From assembly GCA_964016885.1 (NCBI GenBank), contig OZ024741.1:414486081-414550080 (forward strand): a stretch of DNA of 64,000 nucleotides. The letters run 5' to 3'. The first letter of the stretch is position 1. The number at the start of each line of letters is the position of its first letter. The notes beneath the pieces are model-generated. The model did no database searches, was not told the DNA's origin, and saw only the letters and a program-made list of their open reading frames with translations. Positions 8,251 through 21,200 of this stretch are shown here, in pieces. Origin of the DNA: Eledone cirrhosa (Eukaryota > Mollusca > Cephalopoda > Octopoda > Eledonidae). Both the position numbers and the translations under genes were made by a program.

Positions 8251-8400
8251 CTAAATAAAGATGTAAAGGTAAGAGAATAATAAAGTGTTCTGAAATTATT
8301 TCAGTTCTTGATTGAGAGGCGACAGGTGTAATACATTCTCAAATGCCATATCGGGGGTAACCACAGTAAGCAAGGTGCTCAATACAAAGCAGAGTATAAA
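8251..8400. other. Unique intron sequence, no feature seen
   Basis: This region upstream of exon 8121-8250 on the sense strand carries a pyrimidine-rich acceptor context near 8251-8270. Nothing else was recognised. Confidence 0.6.
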
Positions 8401-8527
8401 TATTTAATATAGAAAGGCTTCTACAGGACTAGAACTGTTTCATTCCGGAGAAATCATCAGGGCTTCCTGATGACTACTCCCAAATGAAACAGTTCTAGTC
8501 CTGTAGAAGCCATTTCTATATTAAATA
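8401..8527. repeat. 127-bp near-perfect palindrome (MITE-like or folded hairpin)
   Basis: The left arm, 8401-8444, runs from tatttaatatagaaaggctt to agaactgtttcatt. The right arm, 8483-8527, is its reverse complement with one extra base (gccatttct against gcctttct). The 38-bp centre holds a second hairpin, catcagg, loop gctt, cctgatg. The structure could be a foldback element or MITE, or an inverted duplication. No target duplication is obvious. Confidence 0.85.
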
Positions 8528-8740
8528 TATATATATATAATTGTTAATAAATGAAACAACTGGTATGAGCGTCATGGTATAAAGTTATCTGTTGTATTAA
8601 TGTGAGAACATGTGAAGAGATGGACACCTCGTAGATGTAGAGTGGCCCAACACTCTACATCGAAACATGGAGAATTAATATAATGTTTTAACTATAACTT
8701 GCTTATTCTTTCTCCATTTATTCAATGTTGAATTCTGCAG
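8528..8740. other. Intron sequence with TA tract and short hairpin, left flank of satellite
   Basis: A short (AT)n tract lies at 8521-8538. A perfect 11-bp inverted repeat, gatgtagagtg (8634-8644) and cactctacatc (8651-8661), has loop gcccaa. The satellite begins after ttgaattctgcagac near 8735 without any transition zone. Confidence 0.7.
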
Positions 8741-11700
8741 ACCGTAGCCTAACACTGTACAATGACTGGAGCTGTGCAGCCCGTAGCCTAACACTGTACA
8801 ATGACTGGAGCAGGGCAGCCCGTAGCCTAACACTGTACAATGACTGGAGCTGTGCAGCCCGTAGCCTAACACTGTACAATGACTGGAGCAGGGCAGCCCG
8901 TAGCCTAACACTGTACAATGACTGGAGCAGGGCAGCCCATAGCCTAACACTGTACAATGACTGGAGCAGGGCAGCCCGTAGCCTAACACTGTACAATGAC
9001 TGGAGCTGTGCAGCCCGTAGCCTAACACTGTACAATGACTGGAGCAGGGCAGCCCGTAGCCTAACACTGTACAATGACTGGAGCTGTGCAGCCCGTAGCC
9101 TAACACTGTACAATGACTGGAGCTGTGCAGCCCGTAGCCTAACACTGTACAATGACTGGAGCAGGGCAGCCCGTAGCCTAACACTGTACAATGACTGGAG
9201 CTGTGCAGCCCGTAGCCTAACACTGTACAATGACTGGAGCTGTGCAGCCCGTAGCCTAACACTGTACAATGACTGGAGCTGTGCAGCCCGTAGCCTAACA
9301 CTGTACAATGACTGGAGCTGTGCAGCCCGTAGCCTAACACTGTACAATGACTGGAGCAGGGCAGCCCGTAGCCTAACACTGTACAATGACTGGAGCTGTG
9401 CAGCCCGTAGCCTAACACTGTACAATGACTGCAGCTGTGCAGCCCGTAGCCTAACACTGTACAATGACTGGAGCAGGGCAGCCCGTAGCCTAACACTGTA
9501 CAATGACTGGAGCTGTGCAGCCCGTAGCCTAACACTGTACAATGACTGGAGCTGTGCAGCCCGTAGCCTAACACTGTACAATGACTGGAGCTGTGCAGCC
9601 CGTAGCCTAACACTGTACAATGACTGGAGCTGTTCAGCCCGTAGCCTAACACTGTACAATGACTGGAGCAGGGCAGCCCGTAGCCTAACACTGTACAATG
9701 ACTGGAGCTGTGCAGCCCGTAGCCTAACACTGTACAATGACTGGAGCAGGGCAGCCCGTAGCCTAACACTGTACAATGACTGGAGCTGTGCAGCCCGTAG
9801 CCTAACACTGTACAATGACTGGAGCAGGGCAGCCCGTAGCCTAACACTGTACAATGACTGGAGCAGGGCAGCCCGTAGCCTAACACTGTACAATGACTGG
9901 AGCAGGGCAGCCCGTAGCCTAACACTGTACAATGACTGCAGCTGTGCAGCCCGTAGCCTAACACTGTACAATGACTGGAGCAGGGCAGCCCGTAGCCTAA
10001 CACTGTACAATGACTGCAGCTGTGCAGCCCGTAGCCTAACACTGTACAATGACTGGAGCTGTGCACACCGTAGCCTAACACTGTACAATGACTGCAGCTG
10101 TGCAGCCCGTAGCCTAACACTGTACAATGACTGGAGCTGTGCAGCCCGTAGCCTAACACTGTACAATGACTGCAGCTGTGCAGCCCGTAGCCTAACACTG
10201 TACAATGACTGGAGCAGGGCAGCCCGTAGCCTAACACTGTACAATGACTGGAGCTGTGCAGCCCATAGCCTAACACTGTACAATGACTGGAGCTGTGCAG
10301 CCCGTAGCCTAACACTGTACAATGACTGGAGCTGTGCAGCCCGTAGCCTAACACTGTACAATGACTGGAGCTGTGCAGCCCGTAGCCTAACACTGTACAA
10401 TGACTGCAGCTGTGCAGCCCGTAGCCTAACACTGTACAATGACTGCAGCTGTGCAGCCCGTAGCCTAACACTGTACAATGACTGGAGCAGAGCAGCCCGT
10501 AGCCTAACACTGTACAATGACTGCAGCTGTGCAGCCCGTAGCCTAACACTGTACAATGACTGGAGCTGTGCAGCCCGTAGCCTAACACTGTACAATGACT
10601 GCAGCTGTGCAGCCCGTAGCCTAACACTGTACAATGACTGCAGCTGTGCAGCCCGTAGCCTGACACTGTACAATGACTGGAGCTGTGCAGCCCGTAGCCT
10701 AACACTGTACAATGACTGGAGCAGGGCAGCCCGTAGCCTAACACTGTACAATGACTGCAGCTGTGCAGCCCGTAGCCTAACACTGTACAATGACTGGAGC
10801 TGTGCAGCCCGTAGCCTAACACTGTACAATGACTGCAGCTGTGCAGCCCGTAGCCTAACACTGTACAATGACTGGAGCTGTGCAGCCCGTAGCCTAACAC
10901 TGTACAATGACTGGAGCTGTGCAGCCCGTAGCCTAACACTGTACAATGACTGCAGCTGTGCAGCCCGTAGCCTAACACTGTACAATGACTGGAGCAGGGA
11001 AGCCCGTAGCCTAACACTGTACAATGACTGCAGCTGTGCAGCCCGTAGCCTAACACTGTACAATGACTGGAGCTGTGCAGCCCGTAGCCTAACACTGTAC
11101 AATGACTGCAGCTGTGCAGCCCGTAGCCTAACACTGTACAATGACTGGAGCTGTGCAGCCCGTAGCCTAACACTGTACAATGACTGCAGCTGTGCAGCCC
11201 GTAGCCTAACACTGTACAATGATGCAGCTGTGCAGCCCGTAGCCTAACACTGTACAATGACTGGAGCTGTGCAGCCCGTAGCCTAACACTGTACAATGAC
11301 TGCAGCTGTGCAGCCCGTAGCCTAACACTGTACAATGACTGCAGCTGTGCAGCCCGTAGCCTAACACTGTACAATGACTGGAGCTGTGCAGCCCGTAGCC
11401 TAACACTGTACAATGACTGGAGCAGGGCAGCCCGTAGCCTAACACTGTACAATGACTGGAGCTGTGCAGCCCATAGCCTAACACTGTACAATGACTGGAG
11501 CTGTGCAGCCCGTAGCCTAACACTGTACAATGACTGGAGCTGTGCAGCCCGTAGCCTAACACTGTACAATGACTGGAGCTGTGCACACCGTAGCCTAACA
11601 CTGTACAATGACTGGAGCTGTGCAGCCCGTAGCCTAACACTGTACAATGACTGCAGCTGTGCAGCCCGTAGCCTAACACTGTACAATGACTGGAGCAGGG

Positions 11701-14700
11701 CAGCCCGTAGCCTAACACTGTACAATGACTGCAGCTGTGCAGCCCGTAGCCTAACACTGTACAATGACTGCAGCTGTGCAGCCTGTAGCCTAACACTGTA
11801 CAATGACTGGAGCTGTGCACACCGTAGCCTAACACTGTACAATGACTGCAGCTGTGCAGCCCGTAGCCTAACACTGTACAATGACTGGAGCTGTGCAGCC
11901 CGTAGCCTAACACTGTACAATGACTGCAGCTGTGCAGCCCGTAGCCTAACACTGTACAATGACTGGAGCAGGGCAGCCCGTAGCCTAACACTGTACAATG
12001 ACTGGAGCTGTGCAGCCCATAGCCTAACACTGTACAATGACTGGAGCTGTGCAGCCCGTAGCCTAACACTGTACAATGACTGGAGCTGTGCAGCCCGTAG
12101 CCTAACACTGTACAATGACTGGAGCTGTGCAGCCCGTAGCCTAACACTGTACAATGACTGGAGCTGTGCACACCGTAGCCTAACACTGTACAATGACTGG
12201 AGCTGTGCAGCCCGTAGCCTAACACTGTACAATGACTGCAGCTGTGCAGCCCGTAGCCTAACACTGTACAATGACTGGAGCAGGGCAGCCCGTAGCCTAA
12301 CACTGTACAATGACTGCAGCTGTGCAGCCCGTAGCCTAACACTGTACAATGACTGCAGCTGTGCAGACCGTAGCCTAACACTGTACAATGATGCAGCTGT
12401 GCAGCCCGTAGCCTAACACTGTACAATGACTGGAGCAGGGCAGCCCGTAGCCTAACACTGTACAATGACTGGAGCTGTGCAGCCCGTAGCCTAACACTGT
12501 ACAATGACTGCAGCTGTGCAGCCCGTAGCCTAACACTGTACAATGACTGGAGCAGGGCAGCCCGTAGCCTAACACTGTACAATGACTGCAGCTGTGCAGC
12601 CCGTAGCCTAACACTGTACAGTGACTGCAGCTGTGCAGCCCGTAGCCTAACACTGTACAATGACTGGAGCAGGGCAGGCCGTAGCCTAACACTGTACAAT
12701 GACTGGAGCTGTGCAGCCCGTAGCCTAACACTGTACAATGACAGCAGCTGTGCAGCCCGTAGCCTAACACTGTACAATGACTGGAGCAGGGCAGGCCGTA
12801 GCCTAACACTGTACAATGACTGAAGCTGTGCAGCCCGTAGCCTAACACTGTACAATGACTGGAGCAGGGCAGCCCGTAGCCTAACACTGTACAATGACTG
12901 CAGCTGTGCAGACCGTAGCCTAACACTGTACAATGACTGGAGCTGTGCAGCCCGTAGCCTAACACTGTACAATGACTGGAGCTGTGCAGCCCGTAGCCTA
13001 ACACTGTACAATGACTGCAGCTGTGCAGCCCGTAGCCTAACACTGTACAATGACTGCAGCTGTGCAGCCCGTAGCCTAACACTGTACAATGATGCAGCTG
13101 TGCAGCCCGTAGCCTAACACTGTACAATGACTGGAGCAGGGCAGCCCGTAGCCTAACACTGTACAATGACTGGAGCTGTGCAGCCCGTAGCCTAACACTG
13201 TACAATGACTGCAGCTGTGCAGCCCGTAGCCTAACACTGTACAATGACTGGAGCTGTGCAGCCCGTAGCCTAACACTGTACAATGACTGCAGCTGTGCAG
13301 CCCGTAGCCTAACACTGTACAATGACTGGAGCTGTGCACACCGTAGCCTAACACTGTACAATGACTGCAGCTGTGCAGCCCGTAGCCTAACACTGTACAA
13401 TGACTGCAGCTGTGCAGCCCGTAGCCTAACACTGTACAATGACTGGAGCTGTACAGCCCGTAGCCTAACACTGTACAATGACTGCAGCTGTGCAGACCGT
13501 AGCCTAACACTGTACAATGATGCAGCTGTGCAGCCCGTAGCCTAACACTGTACAATGACTGGAGCAGGGCAGCCCGTAGCCTAACACTGTACAATGACTG
13601 GAGCTGTGCACACCGTAGCCTAACACTGTACAATGACTGGAGATGTGCAGCCCGTAGCCTAACACTGTACAATGACTGCAGCTGTGCAGCCCGTAGCCTA
13701 ACACTGTACAATGACTGGAGCTGTGCAGCCCGTAGCCTAACACTGTACAATGACTGGAGCAGGGCAGCCCGTAGCCTAACACTGTACAATGACTGGAGCT
13801 GTGCAGCCCGTAGCCTAACATTGTACAATGACTGGAGCTGTGCAGCCCGTAGCCTAACACTGTACAATGACTGGAGCTGTGCAGCCCGTAGCCTAACACT
13901 GTACAATGACTGGAGCTGTGCAGCCCGTAGCCTAACACTGTACAATGACTGGAGCTGTGCAGCCCGTAGCCTAACATTGTACAATGACTGGAGCTGTGCA
14001 GCCCGTAGCCTAACACTGTACAATGACTGGAGCTGTGCAGCCCGTAGCCTAACACTGTACAATGACTGGAGCTGTGCAGCCCGTAGCCTAACACTGTACA
14101 ATGACTGGAGCAGGGCAGCCCGTAGCCTAACACTGTACAATGACCGGAGCTGTGCAGCCCGTAGCCTAACACTGTACAATGACTGGAGCAGGGCAGCCCG
14201 TAGCCTAACACTGTACAATGACTGGAGCTGTGCAGCCCGTAGCCTAACACTGTACAATGACTGGAGCAGGGCAGCCCGTAGCCTAACACTGTACAATGAC
14301 TGGAGCAGGGCAGCCCGTAGCCTAACACTGTACAATGACTGGAGCAGGGCAGCCCGTAGCCTAACACTGTACAATGACTGCAGCTGTGCAGCCCGTAGCC
14401 TAACACTGTACAATGACTGGAGCAGGGCAGCCCGTAGCCTAACACTGTACAATGACTGCAGCTGTGCAGCCCGTAGCCTAACACTGTACAATGACTGGAG
14501 CAGGGCAGGCCGTAGCCTAACACTGTACAATGACTGGAGCTGTGCAGACCGTAGCCTAACACTGTACAATGACTGGAGCTGTGCAGACCGTAGCCTAACA
14601 CTGTACAATGACTGCAGCTGTGCAGCCCGTAGCCTAACACTGTACAATGACTGGAGCAGGGCAGGCCGTAGCCTAACACTGTACAATGACTGGAGCTGTG

Positions 14701-17700
14701 CAGACCGTAGCCTAACACTGTACAATGACTGGAGCTGTGCAGACCGTAGCCTAACACTGTACAATGACTGGAGCTGTGCAGACCGTAGCCTAACACTGTA
14801 CAATGACTGCAGCTGTGCAGCCCGTAGCCTAACACTGTACAATGACTGCAGCTGTGCAGCCTGTAGCCTAACACTGTACAATGACTGGAGCTGTGCAGCC
14901 CGTAGCCTAACACTGTACAATGACTGGAGCTGTGCAGCCCGTAGCCTAACACTGTACAATGACTGGAGCTGTGCAGCCCGTAGCCTAACACTGTACAATG
15001 ACTGCAGCTGTGCAGACCGTAGCCTAACACTGTACAATGACTGCAGCTGTGCAGACCGTAGCCTAACACTGTACAATGACTGGAGCTGTGCAGCCCGTAG
15101 CCTAACACTGTACAATGACTGCAGCTGTGCAGCCCGTAGCCTAACACTGTACAATGACTGCAGCTGTGCAGCCCGTAGCCTAACACTGTACAATGACTGG
15201 AGCAGGGCAGCCCGTAGCCTAACACTGTACAATGACTGCAGCTGTGCAGCCCGTAGCCTAACACTGTACAATGACTGGAGCTGTGCAGCCCGTAGCCTAA
15301 CACTGTACAATGACTGCAGCTGTGCAGCCCGTAGACTAACACTGTACAATGACTGGAGCAGGGCAGCCCGTAGCCTAACACTGTACAATGACTGGAGCTG
15401 TGCAGCCCGTAGCCTAACACTGTACAATGACTGGAGCTGTGCAGCCCGTAGCCTAACACTGTACAATGACTGGAGCTGTGCACACCGTAGCCTAACACTG
15501 TACAATGACTGGAGCTGTGCAGCCCGTAGCCTAACACTGTACAATGACTGGAGCAGGGCAGCCCGTAGCCTAACACTGTACAATGACTGGAGCTGTGCAC
15601 ACCGTAGCCTAACACTGTACAATGACTGGAGCTGTGCAGCCCGTAGCCTAACACTGTACAATGACTGGAGCTGTGCAGCCCGTAGCCTAACACTGTACAA
15701 TGACTGGAGCTGTGCACACCGTAGCCTAACACTGTACAATGACTGGAGCTGTGCAGCCCGTAGCCTAACACTGTACAATGACTGCAGCTGTGCAGCCCGT
15801 AGCCTAACACTGTACAATGACTGGAGCAGGGCAGCCCGTAGCCTAACACTGTACAATGACTGCAGCTGTGCAGCCCGTAGCCTAACACTGTACAATGACT
15901 GGAGCAGGGCAGCCCGTAGCCTAACACTGTACAATGACTGGAGCTGTGCAGCCCGTAGCCTAACACTGTACAATGACTGGAGCTGTGCAGCCCGTAGCCT
16001 AACACTGTACAATGACTGCAGCTGTGCAGCCCGTAGCCTAACACTGTACAATGACTGGAGCAGGGCAGCCCGTAGCCTAACACTGTACAATGACTGGAGC
16101 AGGGCAGCCCGTAGCCTAACACTGTACAATGACTGCAGCTGTGCAGCCCGTAGCCTAACACTGTACAATGACTGGAGCTGTGCAGCCCGTAGCCTAACAC
16201 TGTACAATGACTGGAGCTGTGCAGCCCGTAGCCTAACACTGTACAATGACTGCAGCTGTGCAGACCGTAGCCTAACACTGTACAATGATGCAGCTGTGCA
16301 GCCCGTAGCCTAACACTGTACAATGACTGGAGCAGGGCAGCCCGTAGCCTAACACTGTACAATGACTGCAGCTGTGCAGCCCGTAGCCTAACACTGTACA
16401 ATGACTGCAGCTGTGCAGCCCGTAGCCTAACACTGTACAATGACTGGAGCTGTGCAGCCCGTAGCCTAACACTGTACAATGACTGGAGCTGTGCAGCCCG
16501 TAGCCTAACACTGTACAATGACTGTAGCTGTGCAGACCGTAGCCTAACACTGTACAATGATGCAGCTGTGCAGCCCGTAGCCTAACACTGTACAATGACT
16601 GGAGCAGGGCAGCCCGTAGCCTAACACTGTACAATGACTGGAGCTGTGCAGCCCGTAGCCTAACACTGTACAATGACTGGAGCTGTGCAGCCCGTAGCCT
16701 AACACTGTACAATGACTGCAGCTGTGCAGCCCGTAGCCTAACACTGTACAATGACTGGAGCAGGGCAGCCCGTAGCCTAACACTGTACAATGACTGCAGC
16801 TGTGCAGCCCGTAGCCTAACACTGTACAATGACTGCAGCTGTGCAGCCCGTAGCCTAACACTGTACAATGACTGGAGCAGGGCAGGCCGTAGCCTAACAC
16901 TGTACAATGACTGGAGCTGTGCAGCCCGTAGCCTAACACTGTACAATGACTGCAGCTGTGCAGCCCGTAGCCTAACACTGTACAATGACTGGAGCAGGGC
17001 AGCCCGTAGCCTAACACTGTACAATGATGCAGCTGTGCAGCCCGTAGCCTAACACTGTACAATGACTGCAGCTGTGCAGCCCGTAGCCTAACACTGTACA
17101 ATGACTGCAGCTGTGCAGCCCCTAGCCTAACACTGTACAATGACTGCAGATGTGCAGCCTGTAGCCTAACACTGTACAATGACTGCAGCTGTGCAGCCCG
17201 TAGCCTAACACTGTACAATGACTGGAGCAGGGCAGCCCGTAGCCTAACACTGTACAATGACTGCAGCTGTGCAGCCCGTAGCCTAACACTGTACAATGAC
17301 TGGAGCTGTGCAGCCCGTAGCCTAACACTGTACAATGACTGCAGCTGTGCAGCCCGTAGCCTAACACTGTACAATGACTGGAGCTGTGCAGCCCGTAGCC
17401 TAACACTGTACAATGACTGGAGCTGTGCAGCCCGTAGCCTAACACTGTACAATGACTGCAGCTGTGCAGCCCGTAGCCTAACACTGTACAATGACTGGAG
17501 CAGGGCAGCCCGTAGCCTAACACTGTACAATGACTGCAGCTGTGCAGCCCGTAGCCTAACACTGTACAATGACTGGAGCTGTGCAGCCCGTAGCCTAACA
17601 CTGTACAATGACTGCAGCTGTGCAGCCCGTAGCCTAACACTGTACAATGACTGGAGCTGTGCAGCCCGTAGCCTAACACTGTACAATGACTGGAGCTGTG

Positions 17701-18259
17701 CAGCCCGTAGCCTAACACTGTACAATGACTGCAGCTGTGCAGCCCGTAGCCTAACACTGTACAATGACTGGAGCAGGGCAGCCCGTAGCCTAACACTGTA
17801 CAATGACTGGAGCAGGGCAGCCCGTAGCCTAACACTGTACAATGACTGCAGCTGTGCAGCCCGTAGCCTAACACTGTACAATGACTGGAGCTGTGCAGCC
17901 CGTAGCCTAACACTGTACAATGACTGGAGCTGTGCAGCCCGTAGCCTAACACTGTACAATGACTGCAGCTGTGCAGACCGTAGCCTAACACTGTACAATG
18001 ATGCAGCTGTGCAGCCCGTAGCCTAACACTGTACAATGACTGGAGCAGGGCAGCCCGTAGCCTAACACTGTACAATGACTGCAGCTGTGCAGCCCGTAGC
18101 CTAACACTGTACAATTACTGCAGCTGTGCAGCCCGTAGCCTAACACTGTACAATGACTGGAGCTGTGCAGCCCGTAGCCTAACACTGTACAATGACTGGA
18201 GCTGTGCAGCCCGTAGCCTAACACTGTACAATGACTGCAGCTGTGCAGACCGTAGCCTA

Positions 18260-21200
18260 ACACTGTACAATGATGCAGCTGTGCAGCCCGTAGCCTAACA
18301 CTGTACAATGACTGGAGCAGGGCAGCCCGTAGCCTAACACTGTACAATGACTGGAGCTGTGCAGCCCGTAGCCTAACACTGTACAATGACTGCAGCTGTG
18401 CAGCCCGTAGCCTAACACTGTACAATGACTGGAGCAGGGCAGCCCGTAGCCTAACACTGTACAATGACTGCAGCTGTGCAGCCCGTAGCCTAACACTGTA
18501 CAATGACTGCAGCTGTGCAGCCCGTAGCCTAACACTGTACAATGACTGGAGCAGGGCAGGCCGTAGCCTAACACTGTACAATGACTGGAGCTGTGCAGCC
18601 CGTAGCCTAACACTGTACAATGACTGCAGCTGTGCAGCCCGTAGCCTAACACTGTACAATGACTGGAGCAGGGCAGCCCGTAGCCTAACACTGTACAATG
18701 ATGCAGCTGTGCAGCCCGTAGCCTAACACTGTACAATGACTGCAGCTGTGCAGCCCGTAGCCTAGCACTGTACAATGACTGCAGCTGTGCAGCCCCTAGC
18801 CTAACACTGTACAATGACTGCAGATGTGCAGCCTGTAGCCTAACACTGTACAATGACTGCAGCTGTGCAGCCCGTAGCCTAACACTGTACAATGACTGGA
18901 GCAGGGCAGCCCGTAGCCTAACACTGTACAATGACTGCAGCTGTGCAGCCCGTAGCCTAACACTGTACAATGACTGGAGCTGTGCAGCCCGTAGCCTAAC
19001 ACTGTACAATGACTGCAGCTGTGCAGCCCGTAGCCTAACACTGTACAATGACTGGAGCTGTGCAGCCCGTAGCCTAACACTGTACAATGACTGGAGCTGT
19101 GCAGCCCGTAGCCTAACACTGTACAATGACTGCAGCTGTGCAGCCCGTAGCCTAACACTGTACAATGACTGGAGCAGGGCAGCCCGTAGCCTAACACTGT
19201 ACAATGACTGCAGCTGTGCAGCCCGTAGCCTAACACTGTACAATGACTGGAGCTGTGCAGCCCGTAGCCTAACACTGTACAATGACTGCAGCTGTGCAGC
19301 CCGTAGCCTAACACTGTACAATGACTGCAGCTGTGCAGCCCGTAGCCTAACACTGTACAATGACTGGAGCTGTGCAGCCCGTAGCCTAACACTGTACAAT
19401 GACTGCAGCTGTGCAGCCCGTAGCCTAACACTGTACAATGACTGGAGCAGGGCAGCCCGTAGCCTAACACTGTACAATGACTGCAGCTGTGCAGCCCGTA
19501 GCCTAACACTGTACAATGACTGGAGCTGTGCAGCCCGTAGCCTAACACTGTACAATGACTGCAGCTGTGCAGCCCGTAGCCTAACACTGTACAATGATGC
19601 AGCTGTGCAGCCCGTAGCCTAACACTGTACAATGACTGGAGCTGTGCAGCCCGTAGCCTAACACTGTACAATGACTGCAGCTGTGCAGCCCGTAGCCTAA
19701 CACTGTACAATGACTGCAGCTGTGCAGCCCGTAGCCTAACACTGTACAATGACTGGAGCTGTGCAGCCCGTAGCCTAACACTGTACAATGACTGGAGCAG
19801 GGCAGCCCGTAGCCTAACACTGTACAATGACTGGAGCTGTGCAGCCCATAGCCTAACACTGTACAATGACTGGAGCTGTGCAGCCCGTAGCCTAACACTG
19901 TACAATGACTGGAGCTGTGCAGCCCGTAGCCTAACACTGTACAATGACTGGAGCTGTGCAGCCCGTAGCCTAACACTGTACAATGACTGGAGCTGTGCAC
20001 ACCGTAGCCTAACACTGTACAATGATTGGAGCTGTGCAGCCCGTAGCCTAACACTGTACAATGACTGCAGCTGTGCAGCCCGTAGCCTAACACTGTACAA
20101 TGACTGGAGCAGGGCAGCCCGTAGCCTAACACTGTACAATGACTGCAGCTGTGCAGCCCGTAGCCTAACACTGTACAATGACTGCAGCTGTGCAGCCTGT
20201 AGCCTAACACTGTACAATGACTGGAGCTGTGCACACCGTAGCCTAACACTGTACAATGACTGCAGCTGTGCAGCCCGTAGCCTAACACTGTACAATGACT
20301 GGAGCTGTGCAGCCCGTAGCCTAACACTGTACAATGACTGCAGCTGTGCAGCCCGTAGCCTAACACTGTACAATGACTGGAGCAGGGCAGCCCGTAGCCT
20401 AACACTGTACAATGACTGGAGCTGTGCAGCCCATAGCCTAACACTGTACAATGACTGGAGCTGTGCAGCCCGTAGCCTAACACTGTACAATGACTGGAGC
20501 TGTGCAGCCCGTAGCCTAACACTGTACAATGACTGGAGCTGTGCAGCCCGTAGCCTAACACTGTACAATGACTGGAGCTGTGCACACCGTAGCCTAACAC
20601 TGTACAATGACTGGAGCTGTGCAGCCCGTAGCCTAACACTGTACAATGACTGCAGCTGTGCAGCCCGTAGCCTAACACTGTACAATGACTGGAGCAGGGC
20701 AGCCCGTAGCCTAACACTGTACAATGACTGCAGCTGTGCAGCCCGTAGCCTAACACTGTACAATGACTGCAGCTGTGCAGCCTGTAGCCTAACACTGTAC
20801 AATGACTGGAGCTGTGCACACGGGTAGCCTAACACTGTACAATGACTGGAGCTGTGCAGCCCGTAGCCTAACACTGTACAATGACTGGAGCTGTGCAGCC
20901 CGTAGCCTAGCACTGTACAATGACTGCAGCTGTGCAGCCCGTAGCCTAACACTGTACAATGACTGGAGCTGTGCACACCGTAGCCTAACACTGTACAATG
21001 ACTGGAGCTGTGCAGACCGTAGCCTAACACTGTACAATGACTGGAGCAGGGCAGCCCGTAGCCTAACACTGTACAATGACTGGAGCTGTGCAGCCCGTAG
21101 CCTAACACTGTACAATGACTGGAGCTGTGCAGCCCATAGCCTAACACTGTACAATGACTGCAGCTGTGCAGCCCGTAGCCTAACACTGTACAATGACTGC

